Shown here: piece after piece, positions 24,227 to 33,080 of the stretch
Layout: every line of letters starts with the position of its first letter
Position numbering within the stretch: the first letter of the stretch is position 1
Assembly: GCA_038891035.1 (NCBI GenBank)
Contig: JAWAEW010000001.1
Span: 1-64,000, forward strand
DNA length: 64,000 nt
Direction of reading: 5' to 3'
Source: UBA10161 sp038891035
GTDB taxonomy: Archaea; Micrarchaeota; Micrarchaeia; Anstonellales; Anstonellaceae
The notes under the pieces: generated by a model
The model's input: only the letters and a program-made list of their open reading frames with translations
Told to the model about the DNA's origin: nothing
Databases searched by the model: none
Position numbers and translations under genes: made by a program

Positions 24227-24312
24227 GGGCTTGTGGCGCAATGGTAGCGCGCCTGCATGGCATGTTCTGCCCATAATGCAGGAGGCTGGGGGTTCGAATC
24301 CCCCCGAGTCCA
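24227..24312 (+). tRNA. tRNA-Ala(GGC) with a 14-nt intron
   Basis: Acceptor GGGCTTG pairs with CGAGTCC and includes the G3:U70 wobble, the identity mark of alanine tRNA. D stem GCGC/GCGC, anticodon stem CCTGC/GCAGG, T stem GGGGG/CCCCC with loop TTCGAAT, discriminator A. The anticodon loop (AT-GGC-A) is interrupted at 37/38 by 14 nt (24263-24276). GGCA in the anticodon loop pairs with TGCC in the intron, the central 4-bp helix of a bulge-helix-bulge site. The gene begins one base after the Lsm stop. CCA is not encoded. Confidence 0.93.
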
Positions 24313-24340
24313 TCCCTAGGGGGCATTAATCTAATCCTTA

Positions 24341-24669
24341 GGACCCCCTGAGGGTTCACCCCCAAAGGGAAACCAAAGATAAGGTAGGAGATACTAAAAG
24401 AAACCCCAATATCTTCTCTTATGTAATTTCAATGAAGATATGGAGCATCAATGATATTTCCGCTTCTTTTCCATTCGACTTATCTGGTGTTTGCCTTAGG
24501 GGTTGAGGAAAGGGGACAATAGAAACGCTGGTGTTCCCCTTTCCACTGGTGTTTGCCTTAGGGGTTGAGGAAAGGGGACAACAGAAACGCTGGTGTTCCC
24601 CTTTCCACTGGTGTTTGCCTTAGGGGTTGAGGAAAGGGGACTGCGGATATTCTGGTGTTCCCCTTTCCA
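24341..24669. repeat. Dispersed hairpin-repeat element, copy 2 (three 62-bp units)
   Basis: Same leader as at 1-142, then three units at 24484-24545, 24546-24607 and 24608-24669. Stem arms (GGAAAGGGGA and TCCCCTTTCC) are identical in all units; loops fall into two types: CAA(C/T)AGAAACGCTGGTG in the first two, CTGCGGATATTCTGGTG in the last, the same order as copy 1. Copy 2 therefore has one more middle unit. It fills the 401-bp gap between tRNA-Ala and the ThyX-like gene, which otherwise holds only a TATA-like box (GATTTTAATTTT, about 24673). Confidence 0.87.
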
Positions 24670-24713
24670 AAGGATTTTAATTTTTCATTGGGGTTTGGAT
24701 ATAAGTTGGGAGG

Positions 24714-26324
24714 ATGGTTGAGCAATTTACAGAAAAGGAGAAAGAAATTCTGCTTCAGTTTTGCACTAACGTGGATAGTGACTGTTTTGCACTTATCAAT
24801 CTGCCTGAAGTAGTGAAAGGAGCGCTTTTTTCGAGGTATTCACGTTCTTCTCTTTCTTTGAGAAGGCTTCTTTTGCAAGAGTTCATAAATAATCCTGAAT
24901 CTGGCTTTGCTGATGTTGTGGCAAACAAGGCTGCAGCAGACCAACTCATTGCAACAAAAAAGGCAGAAGAATTTTATGACAGGGTTTTGATAGGCTACGG
25001 TGATGATTCGGTTGCTGAGCTTGGTGGGGCGCATTTGGCAGCTGAAAACATCTCAATTCTTCTTACAAAATATCTTCAAGACAGCAGAATAGGCATTTCT
25101 CCACTGGAAAAATCCACACGTTACGTCTTTTTTGACCAAAAGGAAAACGGAAGCTACAAATACCTGAAAGAAAAGAAAATCATGAACTCTGAGTTTGCAA
25201 ACCAATATCAAAAAGTCTGTGATTTGCTTTTTGATACTTATTCCTCACTCATATCGCCCCTTTCAAAATTGGAAGAAGAAAAAAATCCACCTGCTCCTGA
25301 TGTGTCGGAACGGGCCTACAGGGCCACAATTCGGGCAAAGGTATGCGATATTTTGCGCGGAATACTCCCTGCCTCTACTCTTACAAATGCAGGATTTTTC
25401 GGGAATGGAAGAGCATTTGAGTATTTGCTTGCCAAGCTTTATGCATCGCCTCTTTCAGAGGCGCAGGAATTTGCCCAAAAGGCTCACCAAGAACTAAGTA
25501 AGGTTATACCCTCATTTGTGAAAAGAGCAAATGATAAATATGGTAAAGAGTTGCAACATTACTTGGAGCAATGCCGCCAAGAGATAAGAAAAATAATCTT
25601 AGGCTTTCCTGAGCTGCAGCAGCAGGCCCACTCTGCATCGCAGGTTTTACTGATAGATTATGACAAAGACGCGTATGACAAAGTGATTGCAGCAATCCTG
25701 TTTCCGCATTCTCATGTTTGCATGAATGAAATCCTTCAAAAATTTTCTAAGTTAAGCAAAGAAGAAAAACAAAAAATTCTTTCAGCCTATGTTGGCAGCC
25801 GAGGAAACCGAAGGCAAAAGCCAGGGAGGGCGTTTGAGATTCCTTACTACACTTTTTGCATAACTGGCAATTTTGGGATGTATCGAGACTTGCATCGGCA
25901 TAGGATTCTTACCCAAGAGCGCCAGATGCTTTCGACCAAGCATGGCTTTGATATGCCAAAAGAAATCATTGAAGCAGGATTTGAGGATAAAGTGCAAGCA
26001 GCTGTCCAGGCAGCAGATGAACTTTATTCAGAGATGTCCAATTCAATGCCTTACGAGGCACAGTATGTTGTGCCTCTTGGATGCAGAATGCGATGGTACA
26101 TAAGACTGAACTTGAGAGAAGCATATCATCTTTGCGAGCTTCGTTCCATGCGTCAGGGGCATCGCGACTATCGGCAGGTAGCCCAAGAGATACATCGCTT
26201 AATTTCTAGCGTGCATCCTGAGCTTGCTGAAGGGATGAAATTTGTAGATTATCAAGATTACGAACTTGAACGGCTAGAAGCAGAAAAAAAGCTGGATAAA
26301 AAGATGCAACAGCTAAAAAAGTGA
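24714..26324 (+). CDS. Double ThyX-like protein
   Basis: 536 residues with two regions that each resemble the FAD-dependent thymidylate synthase fold. In the N-terminal half GYGDDSVAELGGAHLAAENIS ... RIGISPLEKSTRYVFF resembles the ThyX signature, but the RHR motif is absent (QDSRIG). The C-terminal half keeps MYRDLHRHRILTQERQML and ends LREAYHLCELRSMRQGHRDYRQVAQEI, a typical ThyX C-terminus. ThyX makes dTMP with FAD and folate. Whether this long archaeal form does so, or acts on another substrate, is not clear. RBS GGGAGG before ATG 24714. Confidence 0.75.
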   Translation: MVEQFTEKEKEILLQFCTNVDSDCFALINLPEVVKGALFSRYSRSSLSLRRLLLQEFINNPESGFADVVANKAAADQLIATKKAEEFYDRVLIGYGDDSVAELGGAHLAAENISILLTKYLQDSRIGISPLEKSTRYVFFDQKENGSYKYLKEKKIMNSEFANQYQKVCDLLFDTYSSLISPLSKLEEEKNPPAPDVSERAYRATIRAKVCDILRGILPASTLTNAGFFGNGRAFEYLLAKLYASPLSEAQEFAQKAHQELSKVIPSFVKRANDKYGKELQHYLEQCRQEIRKIILGFPELQQQAHSASQVLLIDYDKDAYDKVIAAILFPHSHVCMNEILQKFSKLSKEEKQKILSAYVGSRGNRRQKPGRAFEIPYYTFCITGNFGMYRDLHRHRILTQERQMLSTKHGFDMPKEIIEAGFEDKVQAAVQAADELYSEMSNSMPYEAQYVVPLGCRMRWYIRLNLREAYHLCELRSMRQGHRDYRQVAQEIHRLISSVHPELAEGMKFVDYQDYELERLEAEKKLDKKMQQLKK

Positions 26325-26325
26325 T

Positions 26326-27513
26326 TCACTTAAGTACGCCCAGCTTTTTGCCTACTTTTTCGAATGCAGCAAGTGCATCGTTCAGGTCTTCTTTGGTATG
26401 TGCCGCGCTCATCATGGTTCTTATCCTTGCCCTGTCACGCGCAACCATCGGATAAACAATCGGCAGTGCAAATACTCCCTCTGCAAAAAGCTGCTTGGAA
26501 AATTCCTGCGCTAGCTTGGATTCACCTAGCATAACCGGAGTGATGGGTGTTTGGCTATTGCCTATATCAAAGCCTAGGCTGACGAGCTGGCTTTTCCAGT
26601 AGCGAGTATTTTTCCACAGTTTTCTGACAAGCCGGTCGTCTTTTTCGAGAAGCTCAATTGCTGCCTTGCAGGCTGCAACGGTTGCAGGCGGCGCAGAGCC
26701 TGAAAGCAAAAACGAGCGTGCCCTATTTTGCAAGAAGTCATATAATGCTTGGCTTCCTGCTACATAGCCTCCAACCACCCCAAAGGCCTTTGAAAACGTT
26801 CCCATTTCAACTTCTATTTTGCCTTCCAGGTGAAAATGCGAGACAATCCCTCTACCGTGGTCTCCAAGTACCCCATCTCCATGGGCATCGTCTACGTAAA
26901 CAAAGGCATCGTACTGGTGTGCAATCTTTTCTATTTGGTCAAGCGGAGCAATATCTCCATCCATGGAAAAAACCCCATCAGTAATCACCCATATTTTTTT
27001 GTAGGTGCCCTTTGCTCGAGCTTCCTTTAATATGCGCTCCAAATCTTGTATATCGCAGTGCTTGTAGATTGCGCGTTCTGCTTTGCTGAGTCTTACTCCG
27101 TCAATTATACTTCCGTGATTGAGTTCATCTGACACAAGCAAATCTCCTTCTGCTCCAAGCTGTGGTATTGAGCCTTGGTTTGCTGCAAAGCCGGTTTGGA
27201 AATAGAGAGCAGCTTGAGTATGCTTGAATTTTGCAATTGCCTTTTCAAGCTCCAAATGCAAGTCCATAGTGCCTGCAATTGCCCGCACTGAGCCTGAGCC
27301 AGCCCCATGTGTTCTGGTGGCCGCTATTGCCGCTTTTTTGAGCTTCGGATGAACGGAAAGACCCAAATAGTTGTTTGAGCAAAGCATTATCACATCTTTA
27401 CCATCCACATTGCATCTGGGCGTGCTTGGGCCTGAAAGCCTGCGAAGCTGCCAGTTCAACCCGCTTTGCTTTAATGCATCCACTTCAGCTTTAAGATAAG
27501 AATCCAGTTCCAT
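26326..27513 (-). CDS. kbl: Alpha-oxoamine synthase (glycine C-acetyltransferase-like)
   Basis: 395 residues from ATG 27513 (RBS GGTGAGAGA). PLP enzyme that joins an amino acid to an acyl-CoA. Seen: MLCSNNYLGLSVHPKL, GAGSGSVRAIAGTMDLHLELE, FQTGFAANQGSIPQL, DELNHGSIIDG, the PLP-contact YVDDAHGDGVLGDHGRG and the lysine motif GTFSKAFGVVGGYV. The order matches 2-amino-3-ketobutyrate CoA ligase (threonine breakdown). 8-amino-7-oxononanoate synthase (biotin) is the alternative; no threonine dehydrogenase or bio gene is adjacent, so the substrate is not settled. Confidence 0.85.
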   Translation of the reverse strand: MELDSYLKAEVDALKQSGLNWQLRRLSGPSTPRCNVDGKDVIMLCSNNYLGLSVHPKLKKAAIAATRTHGAGSGSVRAIAGTMDLHLELEKAIAKFKHTQAALYFQTGFAANQGSIPQLGAEGDLLVSDELNHGSIIDGVRLSKAERAIYKHCDIQDLERILKEARAKGTYKKIWVITDGVFSMDGDIAPLDQIEKIAHQYDAFVYVDDAHGDGVLGDHGRGIVSHFHLEGKIEVEMGTFSKAFGVVGGYVAGSQALYDFLQNRARSFLLSGSAPPATVAACKAAIELLEKDDRLVRKLWKNTRYWKSQLVSLGFDIGNSQTPITPVMLGESKLAQEFSKQLFAEGVFALPIVYPMVARDRARIRTMMSAAHTKEDLNDALAAFEKVGKKLGVLK

Positions 27514-27608
27514 TCTCTCACCGAAGTTTTGTTTACCCAGGCAAGCTTTTAATTTGAGCGGCATCCTGGCTTGTTCAAGCTTTTAAATAGAGGTGCATAA
27601 ATAATCTT

Positions 27609-28391
27609 TTGATGCAACACTTTTTGCGCTTTTACTTTGGAGAAGGAAGACCTCAAATAATTTTTCGAAATTTCGAGCAAGTAGGGTTGCTTGAGCTTGA
27701 GGCAGGAAAATATGCAGATTTGGATTTCAGCTCGCGCATCTGCTGCATAGGCTACAAAAGCCCTGATGGCTTTTGCCCCTGCCCAAACAGCGCAATCCAT
27801 ATTCGTCAATGCCCAACCTGCTCCTTTCGAGACATCTCACGAGCATACACAGTAGGGGATTTTTCTGCATATCCGCAGCTTTATGAAGAAGCAAAGCAGG
27901 AAGAATATTGTGTTTATCTTGCGCAGTTTGGTGCAAATATTACAAAGTGCGGAGTCACACGCACTCAGCGGTTTGAAAGCAGGATGCTTGAGCAAGGAGC
28001 AGATTTTGGCTGCATAATTGCAAGATTTATCGGCCCAGATCAGGTATATCAGGCGGAAGCAGAGATACAGTCGCGTTTTATGCTTGCAAACTCAGTAAGA
28101 ATGTCTCAGAAATTGCGCCTGCTTTCATTTGATCGCCAAGAAGCAATAGAGCATCTGCGCCAGGCAGTAGAGCTGGTCCGTTCTTCCCAAATACTGCCCG
28201 ATTTCGAGCCAAAGATTCAGGATTTTACCCAATTTTATCCAAAAATAAATGGGGTGCAGCTTGCAGATTCTATTCTGGGCAGAGTGCTTGGGGCAAAAGG
28301 AGAAATTTTGTTTTTCAGGTCTGATCTTGGAAGGGATTTTGCAGTCAATATGCGCCAAAAGGTAGGAACCTTTTTTGAGGTTCGTCAATAA
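27609..28391 (+). CDS. DUF2797 family protein
   Basis: 260 residues. The N-terminal half has a Cys-rich zinc-like site (RICCIGYKSPDGFCPCPNSAIHIRQCPTCSFRD, residues 43-76), followed by EEYCVYLAQFGANITKCGVTRTQRFESRMLEQGADFG, which looks like a GIY-YIG-related fold. This arrangement is that of DUF2797. Biochemical role not established. The start is the first of two Met codons. It overlaps the convergent PGI gene by 7 bp. Confidence 0.75.
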   Translation: MMQHFLRFYFGEGRPQIIFRNFEQVGLLELEAGKYADLDFSSRICCIGYKSPDGFCPCPNSAIHIRQCPTCSFRDISRAYTVGDFSAYPQLYEEAKQEEYCVYLAQFGANITKCGVTRTQRFESRMLEQGADFGCIIARFIGPDQVYQAEAEIQSRFMLANSVRMSQKLRLLSFDRQEAIEHLRQAVELVRSSQILPDFEPKIQDFTQFYPKINGVQLADSILGRVLGAKGEILFFRSDLGRDFAVNMRQKVGTFFEVRQ

Positions 28392-29089
28392 AACCCTTCT
28401 GGTCTCAAAAGAAAATCTATGCCAATATTTTGCTGGGCAAGTTCAAGGAGGCTTTTTGTCCTCATCCTCAAATAAACCCCAAATGCCAAGCAAAATTTGC
28501 TTGCGGTCTTCTTGCGAATTTCAAATTCTTCCCCATAGTTTCGGTTCCTCAGCAGCTTGCCTCCGCGAAGCTCGTAAAAGCAAGCACCTCTCATCTGGGC
28601 AAAAATGCTGTAGTCTGCTTCAAACTGATCTGAGACGAGGTTTGCAAGCACAAGAGGTTCAGAACCAGGATTGATTGTCACATGGCCATAGCCTGGCGGA
28701 ATCAGGATCTTTTCACCTTTTTTGGCAGATACCAAAACAGCATCCTGTACTCCCAAGCCGCTTACCTTTTGAAGCAAAAAATGTGCCTTTCCATCCAACA
28801 CTTCATAAGCTTCCGACCAGGGTGTTCCTGAGGGTGACTTGGGGTGTGTATGCCCAAAAGTCTTGTTGTACTCGCCCCCCAAATCACAAGGAAGTATTCT
28901 TGTTATGTCGTATCTGAGGTGCCCAAATTTCCTCACGGCGCGGTACATAAAATATAGTGGAGAATCAGGTTCCATACTGACTCTCTCAGGATTGGCAAGC
29001 ACAGGCAGCATCTGTGCAAAAGTGCGCACTGAAGCTGAGAACCTCTCTCCTTCATATATCAGTTCAGTCCTGTCAAACTCAATCTTCAT
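28385..29089 (-). CDS. pgi: Glucose-6-phosphate isomerase, archaeal cupin type
   Basis: 234 residues. Interconverts glucose 6-phosphate and fructose 6-phosphate with a metal ion in a cupin barrel. The metal-site motif is GHTHPKSPSGTPWSEAYEVLDGKAHFLLQ (His, His, Glu), and the last His is in LIPPGYGHVTINPGSEPLVLANLVS. This family is found mainly in euryarchaea and some related lineages. The ATG overlaps the stop of the upstream 162-residue gene (ATGA), so they are translationally coupled. Confidence 0.92.
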   Translation of the reverse strand: MKIEFDRTELIYEGERFSASVRTFAQMLPVLANPERVSMEPDSPLYFMYRAVRKFGHLRYDITRILPCDLGGEYNKTFGHTHPKSPSGTPWSEAYEVLDGKAHFLLQKVSGLGVQDAVLVSAKKGEKILIPPGYGHVTINPGSEPLVLANLVSDQFEADYSIFAQMRGACFYELRGGKLLRNRNYGEEFEIRKKTASKFCLAFGVYLRMRTKSLLELAQQNIGIDFLLRPEGFY

Positions 29090-29574
29090 TTCCTCCCCTT
29101 CCGCTTCTTTGGCAGCCTATTTTCACCTTTCTCTTTCAGGGCCAAAAGCTCATCCTTTATTGGGCACATTGAAGCAATTCCGCTTTGCCCTCCGTACTTT
29201 TCAAGTTTCTCTTTCTTCAGCTTTTCAATGATTATGTAAAGGAATGTAGAAAATTGGTGCAAATCGACATCGTATTCTTGCGCCACCTCCTCTGACTTCT
29301 GCAAAAGCTTCACCACATCCACCAATATCCGCGGAGGTATTTTGCCATCTTTGCGCGCGCGTATTTTTTCCAAAAGCAAAAGCCTTGCCATCTGAAGCTC
29401 CTTTATTATCTTGCGCAGCTTTTGGCTTTTGTGCTCCACTTTTATTTGAAAGTCAGAAGAAAGCTGGACCACGGTTTCCCATGATACTTCTCCGAGATTT
29501 TGACTTATCTGTGCAGGAAGGGAATACCTTGCCGAAAACGGCTCGTCTTGCTTTAATGCGCACATCTTTCTCAT
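29086..29574 (-). CDS. Hypothetical helical protein with basic tail, coupled to pgi
   Basis: 162 residues, almost all alpha-helical, without a signal peptide. Features: a predicted coiled coil at about 45-75 (QIKVEHKSQKLRKIIKELQMARLLLLEKIRARK) and a C-terminal basic segment (GENRLPKKRKGRK), the kind of tail that contacts nucleic acid. The central helix bundle (IPPRILVDVVKLLQKSEEVAQEYDVDLHQFSTFLYIIIEKLKKEKLEKYGG) is of unknown family. It may be a small DNA-replication-related protein, but nothing shows this directly. It overlaps pgi by 4 bp. Confidence 0.6.
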   Translation of the reverse strand: MRKMCALKQDEPFSARYSLPAQISQNLGEVSWETVVQLSSDFQIKVEHKSQKLRKIIKELQMARLLLLEKIRARKDGKIPPRILVDVVKLLQKSEEVAQEYDVDLHQFSTFLYIIIEKLKKEKLEKYGGQSGIASMCPIKDELLALKEKGENRLPKKRKGRK

Positions 29575-29623
29575 TCTCTTCTCTCAGCTTCTCTTTAAAA
29601 GGTTACGCAAAAAACAACATCTG

Positions 29624-31138
29624 ATGCAAAAAGAGCTTGGGGTTGTGATTTCAACAGAGGATGGCCCAACCACCTTAGGGTTTGAATTCGTAATTTCAGA
29701 CCCTTCTGCAAGGAAAGGCCAATTCGTTTCAGTATCTTCTGTGCAAGGGCAGGTAATAGGTTCAATAACTGAAATAGCCAAAGCAAACCGATATTTCGAG
29801 CAGGCAGAATCTGTTGCAGGCTATGAAAAAAACAGCCCAATTTCTGAATCCTTCCCAGCGTCAGAGTGGGAATATAGCATTGCAAAAGTAGCGGTCCACG
29901 GTGTTTTTTCTGATGAAGGCACTATCCGCTCAACCTTTCCAGTCAGCCCAGGAAGCAAAGTCTTTGAGGCGGAGGAAGATACACTCAAGAAATTCCTCCA
30001 GCTTGATCCTTCTGGGCTTTATATAGGGACTCTGCAACACCACAACCTCCAAATAAAGCTTTCAATGTCCAAGCTTTTCCAGAAGCACCTTGCAATACTT
30101 GCCATGTCCGGCAGCGGCAAATCCTACTTAACTTCAGTACTTATTGAGGAGCTTTTGGACAGACCGCCCCAGCTTGGAAGGCTCGCGGTAGTGGTGATAG
30201 ACAACCACGGCGAATACGTTGGATTCAAAAACACACAATATTCGCGCCAAACCCAAGTAGTCAAAGGCAGGCAGTTCAAAATTGCATATCGGAAGGTTTC
30301 TCCCCAAATGATCCATGAGTGGATACCCGAAATGTCTGTAACACAGTACCGTGAGCTGGTTCCGATTATGGCAGATCTAAAGCACCAAATGAAGCAGACT
30401 GGTCAATCGAGGAAGCTTAAGGACTTAATAGATGCTGTGCAGACCAGCCTAAATGACAAAAAGAAAGAAAACATCAAGCGCCCACTTATAAGTTGGCTTG
30501 CAGAGCTAGACTCCCTCAAAATAATTTCAGATTCTGACAGTCCAATTCTTGATAAGGCAGTAGAGCCAGGAAAGCTTTTTGTGCTTGATTTGTCGGACCT
30601 TGAAAACCAAAGAAAGAAGCAGATTATTGTGTCGTACCTTTGTAGAAGGCTGTTTAAGCTTCGCAAGAAGGAAAAAATCGCACCATTTTTGCTTGTGGTG
30701 GAGGAAGCCCACAATTTTGCTCCAGAAAAGGCAGAAAAGCACCATGCCCTTGCAAAAGCACCGATAATCACAATTGCCCGCGAGGGAAGAAAATTCGGAG
30801 CCTGTCTCTGTCTCATTTCGCAGCGTCCTGTGCATCTTGCAACAAGTGCGCTTTCGCAATGCAATACCAATATTATCTTGAGGATGACTAATCCTTTCGA
30901 TATAGAGCATGTGGGTGAATCCTGCGAAGGCATAGACCGTGGCATGTTGGATTCAATAACTACCCTCAGAGTAGGTGAGGCCTTGCTGGTCGGGGAGGCA
31001 ACAGGCTCACCCATATTTGTGAAAATAAGAAAAAGGAAAAGTGAATTTTCCGCAAAGGGCAAGGACCTTGAACTCCTTTCAAAAAGCTTTGAACAGGCAC
31101 AGATACAAAAGAAGCAGGATGTGGAGGCGTTTTTGTGA
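29624..31138 (+). CDS. herA: HerA-type DNA translocase ATPase
   Basis: 504 residues. The N-terminal HAS-barrel (about 1-115; RKGQFVSVSSVQGQVIGSITEI) is followed by a FtsK/HerA ATPase core: Walker A MSGSGKSYL (161-169), Walker B LLVVEEAHNFAP, and the sensor/arginine region IAREGRKFGACLCLISQRP. HerA pumps DNA ends and works with NurA and Mre11-Rad50 in end resection. NurA and Mre11 are not adjacent here. The next gene starts inside the stop codon (GTGA overlap). Confidence 0.92.
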   Translation: MQKELGVVISTEDGPTTLGFEFVISDPSARKGQFVSVSSVQGQVIGSITEIAKANRYFEQAESVAGYEKNSPISESFPASEWEYSIAKVAVHGVFSDEGTIRSTFPVSPGSKVFEAEEDTLKKFLQLDPSGLYIGTLQHHNLQIKLSMSKLFQKHLAILAMSGSGKSYLTSVLIEELLDRPPQLGRLAVVVIDNHGEYVGFKNTQYSRQTQVVKGRQFKIAYRKVSPQMIHEWIPEMSVTQYRELVPIMADLKHQMKQTGQSRKLKDLIDAVQTSLNDKKKENIKRPLISWLAELDSLKIISDSDSPILDKAVEPGKLFVLDLSDLENQRKKQIIVSYLCRRLFKLRKKEKIAPFLLVVEEAHNFAPEKAEKHHALAKAPIITIAREGRKFGACLCLISQRPVHLATSALSQCNTNIILRMTNPFDIEHVGESCEGIDRGMLDSITTLRVGEALLVGEATGSPIFVKIRKRKSEFSAKGKDLELLSKSFEQAQIQKKQDVEAFL

Positions 31139-32064
31139 GAGAATCTATCCTCCAACCAAATATCCCATTTGCTTACAGGCTTTTTAACGAGTTTTTCAAA
31201 CTCATCAAAGGCAACGCAAAAATCAAGCCAATTTTCACAGAGCACAACAGAACGCCTTTTTCAGATAATCCTTCCAAGCTAAGAAAATACAAGAATATCA
31301 CTCAGAAAATTGCCCAGCAAGGGTTTAGAGAGAATGGAGCTTGGCTTTCTTTGACTGTTTCTGCAAAGATTGATCAGATGAAGAATCTTAAGGATGAGCA
31401 AGGAAAAAGTGCCTATGCCTATATTTTTGATGCAGCAAAGATTTTTGGCATAAAGCCTTCTGCCCTTCTTTCAATTGTTATGTGCGAAAACAGCAAGCTG
31501 GATTTGAACTTTGAAAATAGAAGGAACAACAAAGATTCTGATAAAGGGCTTATGCAAATTTCAGACGAAAACCGACTCTCTCTTAATCAGCCTGCAGTTG
31601 CGCAAAAGCTTGCCTCTTTACTTGGGCAAAAACAGCTGGAAGAACTTGGGAGGCTATTTGGGCTTGAATACAGCGGAGGAAGCCTAGAAAGATTTGCTTC
31701 AAGAATAGTAGAAAAGATAACAGGCTACAATTCTTTTTCAGGGCAGCTTTCTTCTGATACGGCTTTCAAGCTGAAGCACAATATTTTTGCAGCAGCAATC
31801 TATTTCTTTGTCAACCTCAAAGATTATGAAAACAATTACATCCTTGCCGCTTTCGCTTATCATACTGGTAGGCGCAGGCTCAACAATTTCCTTGAAGGCA
31901 AAAAGACCAGCAACCCATCAAGACAGAAAGAGGCAGAAGAAAATGGAATAAACTATGCATCAAAATTTTGGAACTATTTTTGTGTTTTCGAATCTTATTT
32001 TGCAACGCAAAATCAACTCTTTTCAGCCTCGAAATCTCTTTTTGAATCGGTAAATAGGTTTTAA
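31135..32064 (+). CDS. Lytic-transglycosylase/lysozyme-fold protein without signal peptide, coupled to HerA
   Basis: 309 residues from GTG 31135, overlapping the herA stop by 4 bases. The middle shows the SLT/lysozyme pattern: IFGIKPSALLSIVMCENSKLDLN with a candidate catalytic Glu118, then NKDSDKGLMQISDENR (Gly-Leu-Met-Gln at 138-141) and, near the C-terminus, IFAAAIYFFVNLKDYENNYILAAFAYHTGRRRLNNFLEG (the usual NxAxAxxxYLaxxx-AY-aG part). No signal peptide or transmembrane helix is visible, so it should be cytoplasmic or exported by another route. Archaea lack peptidoglycan, so the role is unclear. Confidence 0.65.
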   Translation: MRESILQPNIPFAYRLFNEFFKLIKGNAKIKPIFTEHNRTPFSDNPSKLRKYKNITQKIAQQGFRENGAWLSLTVSAKIDQMKNLKDEQGKSAYAYIFDAAKIFGIKPSALLSIVMCENSKLDLNFENRRNNKDSDKGLMQISDENRLSLNQPAVAQKLASLLGQKQLEELGRLFGLEYSGGSLERFASRIVEKITGYNSFSGQLSSDTAFKLKHNIFAAAIYFFVNLKDYENNYILAAFAYHTGRRRLNNFLEGKKTSNPSRQKEAEENGINYASKFWNYFCVFESYFATQNQLFSASKSLFESVNRF

Positions 32065-32088
32065 AGCTGAAATGCAGAAAGTCAAAGT

Positions 32089-33000
32089 ATGACAAAAAAG
32101 AACCAGGTTCGAAAGGACTATCTGGGAAGACTGGTGGTGCTCACCCAAACCAGAAGCAGCAGGCCACATGATTTTCACCCCCAAAAGCCACAAAAACTTC
32201 AAAATCCGAAGAATTGCTTTTTTTGCCCAGGAAACGAGCACCTCACTCCACCTGAGCTTTTTAGGGTGGAAAAAGAAGGAAAATGGGAAGTGAGAATTTT
32301 CCCAAACAAATTTCCAGCATTTGAGCAGGAAAGCCGTTCTGCTTACGGGCGGCATGAAGTGATTGTTGAAACTCCAAACCATTATGCCACTCTTTCAGAG
32401 CTTTCACAGCAGAACCTTTATGATTATCTTTGGGTGCTTTCGGCTCGTCTTGCTGATGCAAAAAAAGATAGTAGGCTCAAATACACCGCTATCTTCAAAA
32501 ATGAAGGAAAAGAGGCTGGATGCTCTCTTGAGCATTCACACAGCCAGCTTGTTAGCATGGGGTTTGTCCCTCCTTTCATAAAAAAGCTTGCAAGACGCAG
32601 AACTGCATTTGCAAAACTGGTCTCAGAAAGAAAGCTTTGCTGGGCAGAAAATGAGCATTTTGTTGCCATTTGTCCAAAAGCTCCTCGCTTTCATCTTGAA
32701 ACCCTCATAATCCCACGCATGCAGGCTGCTTCGATTGACTGCCTGGAGCAAGAGCAGCTGAAAAGCCTTGCAGAAATCCTCAAAAGGGTACTTGAGGCAA
32801 TTGACAAGGCAGCAAACTTCCCTCCTTACAACATAATCTTTCACAATGCACCGCATCAAGTCCTTCAATTTCCTTTTCATCTTCAAATTGCACCACGCAT
32901 TTCGACTTGGGCAGGATTTGAGCTGCAGACAGATATAGTGATGCTTTCAGAATTTCCTGAAGATTCCGCAAAAAGGTTAAGGGAAATTTGTAGACAATAA
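32089..33000 (+). CDS. galT: Galactose-1-phosphate uridylyltransferase family protein
   Basis: 303 residues. HIT-superfamily nucleotidyltransferase: N-terminal zinc-type CFFCPGNEHLTPPE, WEVRIFPNKFPAF, GRHEVIVETPNH, and the active-site EHSHSQL in place of the more usual HPHxQ, then the second HIT half (FVAICPKAPRFHLETLIIPR). It transfers a nucleotide between sugar phosphates in the Leloir pathway. The variant HSHSQ is seen in archaeal-type members, so substrate (UDP- or ADP-sugar) is uncertain. ATG 32089. Confidence 0.85.
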   Translation: MTKKNQVRKDYLGRLVVLTQTRSSRPHDFHPQKPQKLQNPKNCFFCPGNEHLTPPELFRVEKEGKWEVRIFPNKFPAFEQESRSAYGRHEVIVETPNHYATLSELSQQNLYDYLWVLSARLADAKKDSRLKYTAIFKNEGKEAGCSLEHSHSQLVSMGFVPPFIKKLARRRTAFAKLVSERKLCWAENEHFVAICPKAPRFHLETLIIPRMQAASIDCLEQEQLKSLAEILKRVLEAIDKAANFPPYNIIFHNAPHQVLQFPFHLQIAPRISTWAGFELQTDIVMLSEFPEDSAKRLREICRQ

Positions 33001-33080
33001 TGTACATTTTTGTTCATTGTTACACTTCTTTTTATAACCTTCTTATCAGAAAATTCCCAAGCTTTCTGTGGTGAGGGAGC

